A stretch of DNA of 64,000 nucleotides from Parus major (taxonomy: Eukaryota; Chordata; Aves; Passeriformes; Paridae), in contig NC_031781.1 of NCBI RefSeq assembly GCF_001522545.3, forward strand, positions 13,217,706 through 13,281,705, in the 5' to 3' direction. Positions 1 through 13,100 of the stretch are shown in pieces (position 1 is the first letter of the stretch; every line of letters begins with the position of its first letter). The translations under genes and the position numbers were made by a program. The notes below the pieces were generated by a model that searched no databases, was not told the origin of the DNA, and saw only the letters and a list, made by a program, of their open reading frames with translations.

Positions 1-3000
1 GGGAGGAAGTAGAGAAGGAGAATATAATGGGGGGATGGCCTTGTTCTCACTTTCCTACTGAAAACGTTTCAGGAAAAGGAACAAAAAACAGTGAAAATGG
101 GTAGAAGCCCACTTCAGTTTCATGTTCCTATTCCTTCCCTTTTTTTGCTTGAAAGAAGGAAGGCCAAAAAAGTAAGTGGGACAAACTCCACGTGTTTTGA
201 ATTATTCTTCCCTTAATGAGATAGAAAAACATCTCATTTTCAAAATTACTTGCTTTTTCAAAGAAGAAAACCAAATAGAGAAATAATCTTTCCAAAATCA
301 ATCTTTCCACTGTCATTTTGCCACTCATACTCATTCAGTATTGTCCAGTCTTTCTGGCTATGCCACGTGAGGTTGTTTGAGATTTGTATTTGCCATTGTT
401 TGAACTGTTGTCACAGGTGTCCCCATCTGCTGCAGAGCTGGACTCCACGGGCTGCAGGGTGTGGAGGTGGCAGTGGATGGCATCACCTTGTCCCCTTTCT
501 CTGGGGTGTGTGGGACTGGCTGGAGTGCAGCATCCCCGTCCCTCATGGTGGCTAAGTCAGAGAGAGCTTGGCAAGACTCCCAGATTGACAAGTGAAAGTG
601 CTGCTGTGCTGCTTGGGCGCAAGAAATGGGTTGATTTCATCCCAGAAGACGTGATCTAGAAAAACCACAAAAAATTCCCCCAATAATGAGAGCCCAAACT
701 AAAAATCCAGACGTCTTACTGGAGGAAAAAACTTCAATGCACAACCCAAGTATTTGCTGAATGTTCAAGACCACCCACAAATTATGTAAAAATAGATGAT
801 AATTTATTTATTTGATTTAATTATGAGCCTAGATTGTGATTTTGGGGTGGGGCTGGAGATAGTGATATGGAAAAAACAGTTGTGAGAAAAGCCCAGGCAA
901 GTCATCAGCCCTGGGGCACAGAGGAGCTGCCTCAGCTCTTCCTCACAAAACACAGAGCACTGCAGAACCCACTGAGAGCTCTGAGACTTCTTGCTGTGGA
1001 GGACCTCACCAGGGTAAGTGTTTCTCCTGGGGAGCTCTAGACCTTTGGTCCCACAGTCCATGGATGAGGCTGGTGTTCCATGGCCATGGCCACTTTGTGC
1101 TGGAGGGGCTGGCTCATCAATTCCTGCTTATACACCAAGCACATGATCAAGGATGGATCTGTCATGGGGAGCATCAGCTGCCCCTGGTGGGTCATCCTTC
1201 CCATCCCCATTGGGCTGTGCTACTCCCAGAACTGCTGAGCATGGAGATGTTCCTGTCCCTGACATGAGGGTCTGGATGGGCTTGGAGGCTGCCACATGCT
1301 CTGCCTCTGATGTAAAACCAAACCCACCATCTTTGCCTGTTTAGCTGGATAGAAAAATACCTTCCCTGTTATCAGAGTTCATCACCATGTTCACTACCAG
1401 TCTTTGAGTTATTTATCTCCTCCTACCTCCTTTCCAGTGCGTGCTTCTCCTCTCCAGCTGACAGCCTGGGACAGCCCCGACATCAGCTGCTTGTGGAGCT
1501 CTCTGTGCAGAAAGCCAGTCCTAAACAGTGTGGCCTTTGCTCCCCCCAGCTGTCATATTCTCTGGGATCTGCAACAAGTCCTGATTTTACAGACCCCATC
1601 TTGACAGTCCCCAATCTGATCTGACCACCTGGTTTGTTTTTGAATCGAGCACTTGAGTCATAACATTTCTGTTTATTTCAACAACTGTATTCCTTGCATA
1701 GGAAATGAGCCAAGATGGTCTAAGGCAGGGATAGTGAAGCATGTCATGGTTGTAATTGCTTTTGCTCTCCCAAGATAAAATTTTACAGTATAATCAAAAC
1801 CTTATTTTTGTAGCACTGGACTCTGTTATTGACTTAATCTTCTTAAGTGCTCCTATTATTCCAGTGATTTCATCGTTGTATGTTGATTTTAATCTTTTGA
1901 TCTCCATATTAGCTACTGCCTGCAACTAATTTGTTGCTCAGTGTTTTTCTTTGTTTTGACCTGTGAGGCATTTTCCTCATGGCACACAACTCTGCTGGCA
2001 GATTGCATATAATCTCTGCACTTTTTTTCTCCCATATTTTGCATAGTTACAACAAATGCGGATTTACGACTTGAAATGGAATATGTATCTTTTAGAAAGG
2101 CTGAGGAAAATATCACTTCAGGTTTTGCTTGAAAGCCTGAAAGTGTTTGATTAAAGGAAATATCATGGAATACAGCTCACCAGAGAGAGGTGTCACACAG
2201 GCTTTTTTTAGTCCAGCAAGTTCATGATGGGTGAAAACTGCAGCAATTATATGCAGTTGGGATCGAAGAGTTCTGAAAGTGCTAGACCTAAGATGCAGAG
2301 GACTGGGTTTTGTGAATGGCTCAAAGGTCTCTCCTAGCTGAGCTTGGTTTGATACAACAGTGGCTTTGTTAAATCCTGGCAACATGGAGTGGGTTTTTGA
2401 ACAAATAGTGGTGATGGAAGCGCAGAGTTGTGAACTTCACAGCCAAAGTGCAGAGGTTGACATGCTCAGCTCAGCTGCATTTTGGTTGGCCCTTAGCAGC
2501 TTTTCCCCTTGGTAGCTGATGGTTTAACCTGTGCTGATTTATCATGTGCTTTGTTTGCATTAGCTTTTTTCTTTTAAAGCTTAGAGAAATAATTTTTGCC
2601 TTAGGTTTGCTGTGACTTTTTAAAAAAGAACACAGCCTGAACGTTGGCAAAATCATCTTTGCTTTATTGCGTGCCTGTTTATGCTTCTGAACACAAATTG
2701 TCTTCTAATATTTTTGACGTTTTGGTCACTAGAAAGGCAGAAAAGCAATTTCTAAGATGCCTATGGGCCAGAAGACATGCATTACAGCAGAGGGGAAAGA
2801 ATCTGTTAGTTGGTGAAATATAAAACAAATTGGATGAACAGCTGCTGACACTTGTCAGTCAAATAGTTGATAGCATTTTCAGTGTCCATGCCACATGCTT
2901 TAAGTAAGTCTGTCAAAAAAAGGATATTTTCGCTGGACTTCCCTGTAAATATGAGAGAAGTTTTGGCCTGATCTATCATTTAAAATTTTGCTGGCAGAAG

Positions 3001-5899
3001 AATGAAATTCTCCTCTTTTCCCAAAACTGACTGACATAACTGTACAGGCAGATTCTTCATCTAGGTGTGGTTGTACTGGCAGAAAGTCCTTTGACTGTGG
3101 GAGCTTGTTCCATCACAGCAATGGGCTGAAGTGAGCCAGCAGCAGATCTTTGCATTCCTCAGGCACCTTGGCCAGTGCTCTCATCTATCCACAAGCTCTT
3201 TTGGGTGCTGCCCAAGGTGTTGCTTTGCTCTGCAGGAGCTGAGCCCTATCCAGACTGCAGTCTGTGGCCAGGGGGGATTTCAACCCAGACTGGTATTTTT
3301 CAGGCAAAACTAAACCATACTGGATTTGACATTTCTGCAGGATTGACCCAAGGTGGCTCTTCCCACTCCTGGTACCACAGTGCAGAACCCATTTAGGAGA
3401 GGCTTGGGCTGCCAGCACCCCCCATGTCACATGCAGGGTTAAAGGCAGAGGGGATCAGGGTGCACTGCACTCCTTTGCTCAGCCACAAGCTGCAGGCTGT
3501 GGAGTGGGAGGTTAAATCCTGCTTTGCAGCAACGCTGTATGCTAGATCTCTCTGCTTACACTGAAGTACATAACCTTGAAGCTCATCTTTTGGGTCCAAA
3601 TGCCTTAAAAATAGTGAGCCTTGCTCTGTGGTCAAACCTCAGGGCTGTGGAATTTCCGGGGTGCTTTTTTGGGGTTTGAGAACACAAAAAGCTGTCACAG
3701 GCCATAGGGTCACTGCTCATGACAGAGGCACTCACTCGAGGGTGTCCAACCACTGCTGTCTCAGGGAGGCACCGCCGTGCGTTAGCAACGCTCAGCCAAG
3801 GAGCATCTCCTGAAGGCTGCACCCACACTCTCTCATTCAAAAAACTGAGCAGGGCTCACTATTTTGAAAGGTGGCAGGTGGAAGTGGGCTGTGTTTTTAC
3901 CCAATAAATATTTTGTGTTTAAAAAAAAAAAAAGGGAGACATTTCCAGAGCAGAATCAAGCTGTTTCTCCAGCTCTGCTCTGCCTGACTGCCAGCAGAGC
4001 TATAAATTTCTATGTCCTTCAGTGCTCTTTGCTACCAGCCTGGTGACCACCTCAGCAAGGCTTTCCTAGGACTTCCTCTTGGAGCTGCTGTCCTTCACAT
4101 AAATATTTGTCACAGCTGAGGGAGAGGATAAAGAGGGCATGAACACACATGTGCAGCAGTATGTGTGTGGGTCTCAAGTGGGTCTCAGCCCTCTGGAAAG
4201 AAAGGACCAGGTGGTGCTTGCAGTTTGTTCTTTGCCTTATATCTTGTGAGACTTGCTTTGCCAGGGAAGTCCTGGGAGGACTTCAGGGTGGGATTGAAGG
4301 CACCAAGCATAATGAGGTCAAGGAATAAATATTTTTGTGCGCATGCCAGTGACAGACCTGCAGAGGCATCTCAACTGGTTTTGATAGACTGAGTGTGACT
4401 TGAACACTCAACTACTACCCCTCAGTTCCTCTGAGGACTCAGGGCCAAGTAGCTGCACATATGAAGGGTGGGTAAGAAGAGGGAAAAGCTTCCTGTGTCA
4501 GTGGTCACAAAGCCATATTCCTGCCTAAGTCCTCAGAAGCAGCTTTTTCTGGCAATGTGCTTCCCTCTACCAGCAGCATAGAGCAAGTCAAAAATCAACT
4601 CTCCTGGGCTACAGTTAAGGTTCAAAATTCATTATCCTGGTGCATCAGATGACTTCTCAACATGTAAATGGTGCTAAATGTGTGCATCCACCACCCACTC
4701 CTAAAGGGAAGCCCCTGCTAATGCCCCTGTTCCAAGGGGGGTGGTGTTCCCAGGACACCTGGGAAAGGTGGATGCTGAATGTGTAGAGTGTGGCCAGCCA
4801 GGTGGGACTGCACAGCACCCCCACAGCAGATGCTAAACTCTGACACAGAGGGAAGGGACCCAAAAATCCAGCACTGCAGGTGAATATGCTCCAGGCTCCA
4901 TAATCCAGCCCAGTCTGGGACTCAACACCCCCTTCACAGGCAGTTCCAGAGGTCCCAATCTCCTCCCATATGTCCAGGGTGGGTCTTATGTCTTTTGGGC
5001 TCTGGAAGATGGTTTAGTTTAATAGTTCATTATGTCAGGAGGGCTCATCTAGGTAGGATGTTTTTCCATTTGCCCATCTATTTGTGAGGGGTGAACATTT
5101 GTCCTGGTTCCCCGGCTGGCAGCAGGTTGTTGTGTTTGGGGTTAAAGCACATCAGTTCTTCTGCTCTCCCAAATGACTGAGACCTGGGCTACAGGAATCA
5201 GTTCTGGTGTGGATTGACTGATAGGAGGGAGGGACTGCAAAACCTCTCAGAAATCTCTGAGCCTAACAGAGAATCACAGAATGGATTGGTGTGGAAAAGA
5301 CCTTAAAGATGATCTAGTTCCAATCCCCTGCCATGGGCAGAGACACCTTCCACTACACCAGGCTGCTCAGAGCCCCTGACATTGAACATTTTCAGGGATG
5401 GGGTATCCATGACCTCTCTGGGCAGCCAGTTCAAATGTGCTTCCATTAAACATGTTTTCCATCAAACCAGACTTTTATTTAATTTCAGCTTGGGGTTTGT
5501 CTCTGCCCTGTGTGTCTAAGTGGTGCTGCAGTTGGCTGCTTTGGGAGAAGTTAAAGAACAGACTGAGGCCTTTTGAAGGGAGGTGTTGGGTTAAGCTGAT
5601 GGCCATATAAAAACAGGGGCTGAACCAGAGCAGACGTCATTTAGATGTTGAGGGACAAATCACAGGACACAGAGTGCAGGTAACAGTGGAAACAGCTGTG
5701 GCAGTCATAGCAGAAATGCCCTTGTACCTGGGGAACAGACAGTGTGCTCCCAGTCCTGACCTGGGGAGCGAATCAGGAAACCATCTTCTTAATTAATAAA
5801 CTAAAGAACACCCATGAGAAAAGAAAATGCCTTTATTCTGTGAGGTTGGGGCTCTTACATCTCAGCTTGGTTTGGTTTTTTTTCTAAGGCAGACATAAA
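1..5899. other. Intergenic DNA downstream of CADPS
   Basis: I see no convincing exon here. Open frames on both strands are short, overlap one another and lack recognisable protein motifs. The one repeat I can identify is the CR1 fragment near 5.3 kb. In human, the gene beyond the 3' end of CADPS is FEZF2, about 25 kb away and on the same strand. If that order holds, this stretch lies on the FEZF2 promoter side and could hold its regulatory DNA. That is inference from known synteny; no FEZF2 exon is visible. Confidence 0.7.
5270..5450 (-). mobile_element. CR1 LINE fragment, 3' end
   Basis: The stretch begins with AATCACAGAATGG and continues through the rest of the avian CR1 3' end read backwards, including AAAGACCTTAAAGATGATC, CCTGCCATGGGCAG and GGCTGCTCAGAGCCCC, and ends near the CTCTGGGCAGCC block. 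It is a 5'-truncated, diverged copy in minus orientation, as is usual for CR1 in birds. The outer boundary at about 5450 is approximate. Confidence 0.9.
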
Positions 5900-6951
5900 A
5901 AGACTCCATAATTTATTATTAGGACATCTGAATAGTTATTTATTGAGAAGCCACAGTTCTCACACTTTTACAACTGTCGGCTTGTATAAGGCAAAAAAAG
6001 CAAGATGGATCACTATTTTACACAGAAAGTAAAAGCTCTGGAGAAGGAACTGATGGACATGCAGTTACTGGTCAAAATGCAATGTACATGACATATATAA
6101 AAACCATTGTGAAACAGAGGAATTGTAAATTATGGTTACAATCTACTGAAATAAATATTCAATATATTATTATAAACACATTTGTAGAGTCTAAGATTGT
6201 AATTAAAGTTGTCTTTGTACATACACGGTTATTTGAAATTTAAACAAAAATGTAACATTTAGAGGAGCAAACGTCAACATAAAACAACTGCTTTGGACTT
6301 GTAATGTGGCATGATATATCCATAATGATAGGATTAATCTGGTGTGGCAATTAGAATGACTAATCCTTTGGGATGTAGTCTCTATGGAGTTAACTGCATA
6401 TTGAAGGGAAGAGCCTGGTACATTAACAAGGATGCAGAATGATTCAAACGGCTGTCTGGGTTTGTTTGTTTTCTGGTTTTTAAATGAACAGAGAGAGAAC
6501 AAAAAAATCATTTGTAATTGCCTGGTTTTTCTTTTAAAAACAAAGCTGTTTTTTTAATTAATTTTAAGCACTTGGCATCCACAGAAGAGAAAGAAATGAA
6601 AGGACTCGAGTCACTCATCTTCACAACAATTTACCATCAATGTATATACAGTACATTAATGAAGCATTGTTTAAACTTTAATAACAGGGACACACCTAGG
6701 ATGTTTTCTATGTAGTTTTTCCATTAACAGTATTAAACAATGGTGCTCCATATTGCTTATGAACATATAGATATGAAATTAGGAAACTGATGAATCAAAG
6801 AGAGGTGCTAATCTTATTACCACACAGCTAACATGGCATTTGTATTGGTAAACTTCTCATGGGCATTTAGAGCTGACATAAAAATTCCTAATGTGGCTAA
6901 CTGAGTTAAAGACGAGGTACATGCACGGATACCAGGCGACCCCCAGCTTCC
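5900..6951 (-). other. CADPS: CADPS 3' UTR (inferred)
   Basis: This is about 1 kb of AT-rich sequence directly after the CADPS stop codon, with no splice acceptor needed to reach the poly(A) signals. It contains several A/T-rich runs and no long open frame on the sense strand. The distal end is inferred from tandem AATAAA hexamers near 5912-5944 on the minus strand; actual cleavage would be 10-30 bases further down. Alternative ends cannot be excluded: another AATAAA lies at 5832-5837. Confidence 0.7.
5912..5944 (-). terminator. Tandem poly(A) signals of CADPS
   Basis: Two canonical AATAAA hexamers on the minus strand lie at 5939-5944 and 5912-5917, 27 bases apart. A T/G-rich stretch follows around 5885-5900, fitting a downstream GU/U-rich element. 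A third hexamer at 5832-5837 may be a weaker, more distal site. Hexamers are common in AT-rich DNA, so the assignment rests on position about 1 kb after the stop codon. Confidence 0.6.
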
Positions 6952-7131
6952 CTAGTCATCCTCTTCATCCTCCTCATCACTGTCCTTCATGGTGATTCCC
7001 TGGAGCCCCCCGCCCTCACTGACCGACGCCGTGGCCTCCTCTACCGTCAGCCGGTTCCGGATGGTCTCGTAGGTTTTGCTGTTCAGGGTGGAGTCCAGCA
7101 CGCCTTGCAATCGGAAATCTCGGTACGTTTT
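6952..7131 (-). CDS. CADPS: CADPS terminal coding exon m (180 bp)
   Basis: Encodes residues 427-485 and a TAG stop at 6952-6954: [17 protein letters not shown], then [31 protein letters not shown] and the acidic tail [11 protein letters not shown]. The acceptor is CTCTAG after a long pyrimidine tract. The Asp/Glu tail is diagnostic: CADPS2, as I recall it, ends in a shorter DSDEEEEG-type tail. The exon continues into the 3' UTR. Confidence 0.97.
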   Translation of the reverse strand, partial: KTYRDFRLQGVLDSTLNSKTYETIRNRLTVEEATASVSEGGGLQGITMKDSDEEDEEDD

Positions 7132-10100
7132 CTAGAGCAGAGACAGAGAGAGCTCAGGGCCAACACCAGCTCCTCTGCAGGAGCCCACCTGTGGGGCCAC
7201 TAATGGCACAGGCTGGGAAATCCAGCCCTGGGGACATTTTGCATCACCTGGGAAGCACAGAGGCCACAGGGACATCCCTGCTGGCCACCACTCTGGCGTG
7301 GCAGAGCTCCCTTTAGGGCGCCTTGGGCAACAAATTACAGCTCTGTGACCCCAGCCTTGCCTTTGTGGGCCAGGCTGGGCAGCTTCAAAGCAGCTCAGGG
7401 GAGCTTTGGGTAGGGTGGGCTGGTGTCTAAAAAGACATCAAAGCAATAAAAGGGCTCTGATCCAACTAACTTCCCTTGCTCCTGGATGTGTTCATCCTGC
7501 CTCTAATGTCAGTTATTTCTCTTCAAGCAGCAGGATGCTTATCCCCACTACCCACAGACACGATTACACATTCCTGGAATGCTCCATATTAAACAATCCT
7601 ACCTACAGTATAGGGATTAAATAAACTAAGTCCAGGATACTGGACAAAATTACTGATATGTAAATATAAGCATGGGGCACATGTTTCTTAAATCTCCCTT
7701 TCTTCACCTCAATCTGAAATTGTATTTCCATCGTTCTCATACTTCCCTTGATATTACAATTAACATCTCTTATTTGAATTTATGTTTAAAAACTTCTCAA
7801 CTCTGTGAGATAAAACTCTGGTCTCGTTGTTCATTTAATTCTGCTCTGTGCTCTGCATAGAAACTATTTACTGTTCTGCTATTTCAGAAAGTCCTTGGGT
7901 TTGTTATAGCTGCTTCTGAATGTAATATTGGTATAAATAAAGCACAAGGAAAAAAGCTTTCCTCAGCTAGCTGACAAGCAGGAATAATCTGTCTGTGCCT
8001 GTTGTTTTCAGTTATGAAAAGCACATTTAATGCATTTCAGTTTTAATTTATTCATGCCTTCAATGTGTTCACTGCACACAAGACCATAAACATTATAAAA
8101 TACGAGACCAAAAAGCATTAGATAGAACCTAAAATGATCAAAAATATATTTACCCCCTTCTGTGATCTTATTATTTCATGTAAACCACTGTGATTTCACA
8201 CTGAAATAATTATCATTAGTCCAAGGCACGCACACACACACATATACACATACACGTGCACTTAAGGAAAAAAATGCTACTTTCAGGGTATGTTATCTCA
8301 CCTTTGTGATCTCTTAGAGCTGATTATATACACCCATTGTAAAAGAAACAACTTCAATTAACTATGAGAACAACCTCATTTGCATTCTGACAATAATCAC
8401 AACCCATAGCTGGGCTTAAATGTTTCTAGCAAAACAGCATTAAAAACTTTTGGGTGGATTTAACCCATTTTAACACCAGAGATCACTGGTGGTTTTTTCC
8501 ACAAAAAGGCTTATTTTGGTGCACTTACTGTACAAGTAAGGTCAAATAGCAAGAGAGTTTGATTTTTGTTTTTAATGCAAGGAGTTACTTTGTTCTTATT
8601 TGCACACCTGTATTTTACATCCCTGTGCATTTAAAGCTCCTGTCTATCCAGTGCTACCTGCCATAGACACAGCTATCTTCATTCTTGTAAAGAATTTTAA
8701 CAAATCCTTAATTTACCTGCCGGTGACAGTTTGCCTAAAGCAGGTGCCACACAGCTGCAGGCACACAGACACGACAGCGAGGGGCCGTGGCACACTCTGG
8801 GTGCTCACCTTTACTATCCTAATGAGAGTTTTCAGTTGGTAGATGTGGAGCTGCAGGTCCATGCGGTCTGTCAGCCAGGTGCACACGACACTCATGGAGC
8901 TGGTGTACCATTGCTGCAAGAGAGACACGACTTCTCCAGCACCCACTGACACCTGTGCCCCCAGCACCCCCCACACCCACCTCTGCCACCTGCCAGCCCG
9001 CTCCTGGGGCCACAGACTGAGAGGGGAGACAGGCATCTGCTCTTACACAGAATTTCCATGCATGAGCTTGAAAATTTTAACAACAACAATAACAACAACA
9101 AACTTATTAGGAGGGTAATGGCCACCAGTAGCACCGCAAGGTTTCGTAATCTGATTTTGCCATTGATGGCACTTGCCAGCAGTGATGTGTGTTTGGCTCG
9201 AGCCATGTTTTAACCTGTTTCCCCCACAGTGAGAGCACGGTCCTCCCTTTAAGGATGTCAGTCCCACACTCAGGTTACTTACCATCTTCAAATTCAATCC
9301 TCAACAGCCACAGGATGAGTCTGGGTCCCCGAGGGTGAGTGGAGGGGAGGCTCATGCGGGGCAAGGTTTGGCTGAGGGGAAAGCACATCATGCTGGTCTA
9401 AGCACCTACAGGTGCCTGCCCAGGCTGTGTGGGAAATGCTCTGCTTTCACCCTCACAGTTATGAAAGATGGAAAAGCAGCAAAGAAATCAGCTTGTTTCA
9501 AGCTGCTGAACTCACAGGGCCCCTCCAGGGGCTGAAATTGTGCTGTAGTCTGTGAAAAAGGCTCGCAGCAGTGTGGCAGCAGCCTGCCACTCCCGCAGTG
9601 CAGGAAGGCTCTGGTGGGCTGTGGATCAGAGTCCTGCACGTCTGATGCCACACAGATGAGCAGCGAGCCCTCCAGAGGAGGAAAAGCAAGGGCTGGGGGG
9701 TGGCTGGGGAACCACAAAATCTCTCCACGGTGCTCAGTACAAAGGGGTGGTTACAAAGCAGGCAAAAACCCATCACACCTCCCTATGCACAGTTGCACCC
9801 ATCTCGTGATCTCTCTTACATGCAGAGATCAAATCCCATACTGCAGACCAGATAAAAGAAACCCCATCAGACCAGTTTATGAAAATCCTGATAGAGCACC
9901 ATCCAAATTAGTCTGGAATGCAGCTGCCTCCCAACGAGCCTAAAACCTCACTCCAGTCCAAGTCAGGTCTTGCTGCCCCCTCGGGTCGGGGGTCTCTGAC
10001 ACAGAACATGCCCTTGTCCCGCTGGAGCAGCAGGGGAATGGAGACAACTGAACATTCTGTAACTGCAAAACTGAGGCCACTGATTTGTTACCCTCCATCC

Positions 10101-13100
10101 TTTGACACCAGCACCCACAAGGTGGCATACGGCTCACCAAAGCAAACAAATGAGTCTAAAACAGCCCTGCACCACAAAAATGTGTGCTCAACACACATCT
10201 CCGAACTGTGCAGCAGCACACCCGGGAGCTGCACAGGGAACAGCTTTCCCCCAGCTCCAAAGATGTTCCTCTGCTTTAACTTCTACACCACCTCTTTAAA
10301 AAATGGAGGAAATAAGGAGATGAAAGAGTCACCGAAGAAATGGCATGTGGTGACCTCATGCTCAGTGCTCACACCTTGTGCAACTTGTGACAGAGATTCT
10401 GCTGACCCTTCATCTCCAGGCCAGAAACCTGGCAAGAGCTTGGATGAGACTAATTGAGACTGGCAAGCAGGAGCTCTCAGCTGTCACCTGGGGTCCTGTG
10501 ACAGGCTGAACAGTGAGTGAAGCAACCTGGGCAGCTGGTGTGGACCTGATGAGCATAGGAGACATGAAGGTCTAGTGGGCTTCATACCTTCCAATCCCTC
10601 AGACTACTCTGAGAAGTCAGAGTGTCCCTGGGTATGCCCTTGGGGTCCCAGGTACCTTGACCCAGGACAGCCAGCAGCCAGCTGGTGGCTGAGTGGCACA
10701 GAGCTACTGCTGTCACTGGGGGATCTGCCTGGGTTCCCATGAAATGCTGCACACCCACGTGGACAAAACAGAGAAAATGTTAATGTTCATAAAGCTGCTT
10801 TTCTGCAATCAGTACTTAACTGAGTCATGCTCTTGGGTGACACTAGCTCTGATCTAGGACTGTGCTGGTACATGGATGCCCAGGTCAGCCAAACACCTCC
10901 TTCCCCTTCTGCCACCTCTTCAGATCAAAACCCCCAGAAGAACGGCACAACTGTGTGCTGCACATACACACCCTCTCCCTTCCCCTGCCACCTCCCTACA
11001 TCTCCCTTCATCTGCTGGGTGCTTGTGTCAACTCTACATGAGATGAGAAGTCCCTGGCAGGGGCAGGTCCTGTCATTTCTGTCTGTCCCACACCACACAC
11101 GCCCACATGGCTCTGTGATCCCAAACAGAAATTATAACCTCTGCCTGGAGGTTATTGGCAAGGTGACTTTACTGCTGCAAGACCTTCAGAGTAAGCAAAA
11201 TTAAATGTTTTTCTGTGTTTCTGGAGGGCACTTTAACACTCTGGGTTCTGGGGAAGTGCAAACTCCTTGGAACCAAATGTGAATTGCACCCCTCTCCTCT
11301 CGAGCAGCGGCTGACAAGGGCTCAGCCAGGCGTAGCGCTCGGCTGCATGAAAGGAGCTCTCTTTCTCAAAGCCAACTTACTCCTAAGACTTTCTGCTTTA
11401 TGAGAAAAAGACAAAGTCTAATTCATTGATCTTGATACACAAAACCGTCACGTCACTTCATAGAGCACACACCAACTGCTGAATTTAAGCCCTGCATATT
11501 CATAAAAATAAGTTAGCCCATAAATTAAATGTTCCCTTTAGCTATCGCTAGTGTTGATGTGCTATAAGACGCATAAGCCCTCTGATTCATGACTAACCTA
11601 CCAAAGAAGATAACATTTGCATATGACTATATTATTAAAAAAACAACAAAAAAGCCAAATGCTCCTAAACAGAAACGTATTCACCTCAGACAAAAGAGCA
11701 CGGAGTGGTCCTGTGGGGACACTGGCCACCTTGCTTTCCCCAAGGGGGTCTGCCATTCCCTCAGGGGCAGTGGGGTTCATGCTGGGGACACAGGGTCCCC
11801 TTGGGGATCCAGCTCCAGCCTTGTGGCTTGTCCCCAAAGACAAAGGGCAGAGGCCACAGGCCAAATACTGAACTTTGGGGCTCTGCCAAGGGGTTTGCAA
11901 CACATTTCAGGCACATTTCTGGAGCCACAGCACAGCTGTGGCATGAGCACACCAAATACCATAAATATATTTTCTGCTAAAAAGTCCTCATGCCTGGTTG
12001 TAAAGAACAAATAGACCTCACTGATGGCCCAAGCCCATGGACAAAACCCCACCATGTAGCTCACTGCAGTACACACACATTCCTGGTGCTGCTGGCATCC
12101 CTGTCCCCCACCTAGGGGACAATTTACACTCGGTCTGGGGCACAGGGCGAGGACAGGCTGTGGAGCCTGCATCCTCTTGGACACATGGTGGGTACCACTC
12201 ATCCAGCAGGATGTCAGCAGGGAAGGGAGCAGGGCTCTAGCAGAGGCAAACCCCCATGGCTGCACACCATGAGCCAGCCCCAGCAGAGGAAATGCACTGC
12301 CAGAGCCCAGACACTGCAAGCAGGTACTGTATTTGTACAGAAAAGCATTTGATCCCTCTTTCAGGTTTGTTTTCCTGTTCTCCTGTCTTTCACAGGAACC
12401 TTCATTGCTGGGTGCTAGGCTGGGTAGATGAGGTGGGCCATGGGCCACCTGGGATGCACCAGGATGGGCATTAGAGGAGCTGGAGCATTACAAGAGGTGC
12501 ACTTCTATGGATACTGATCCAACACCCCAACCAGCTTGAGCAATAAGTTTCCTTTTTCCCCAGCCCTCTGCCTTAATTTTTTTTTTTTTTTGAATGCAAA
12601 AACATGATCAATAAGTTCCTGAAATAGCAAGTTTGTCTCTGAATACATAAATTGTAGAAATTGGTATGAATAAATCTGCAAGTAGCACACTGAATGTGGC
12701 ACATTTTATCAAAACCCAGCCCTGTGCTGGGTTCCTGTGCTTTCTCGGAGGTGGTGTCATTACACACACCCAGGAACATCTGCAAACCCCCGTTCTCTTT
12801 GGTGTGAGCTGAATGGAAGCATGACCTCCTGTTCCTTGCCATGAACCTTCAGTTCACACTCATATTTTACATGTTACAGGAAGCCACAGCTCACCCCAGG
12901 AGTGCTGCAAACAGAATCTCGTAAGCCAGATGCAACACTGCTTCTTAAGGCACCTGAAGGAGCTGTATTCTTCATTCAAAAGCTTACATACTAGTAGCTT
13001 AAGGTCACTTCAGCTTTTGTAAAGAGTGGGACAAAACCAGGAATGCTTATAGGGCTGGGTTGTCAGCAGGGTAGCAGAGGGATTACAAGGAACCTGTGAC

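Noticed and set aside
1..5899. A FEZF2 exon or promoter in the downstream flank
   Set aside because: No zinc-finger coding sequence or CpG-island promoter is visible in this stretch; only synteny suggests that FEZF2 is near.
9918..10457. 179-codon open frame, plus strand
   Set aside because: Low-complexity Ser/Thr/Pro-rich translation with no recognised domain and no splice context.
11777..12448. 223-codon open frame, minus strand
   Set aside because: Same reasons: no motif, overlapping frames on both strands, GC-rich intron segment.
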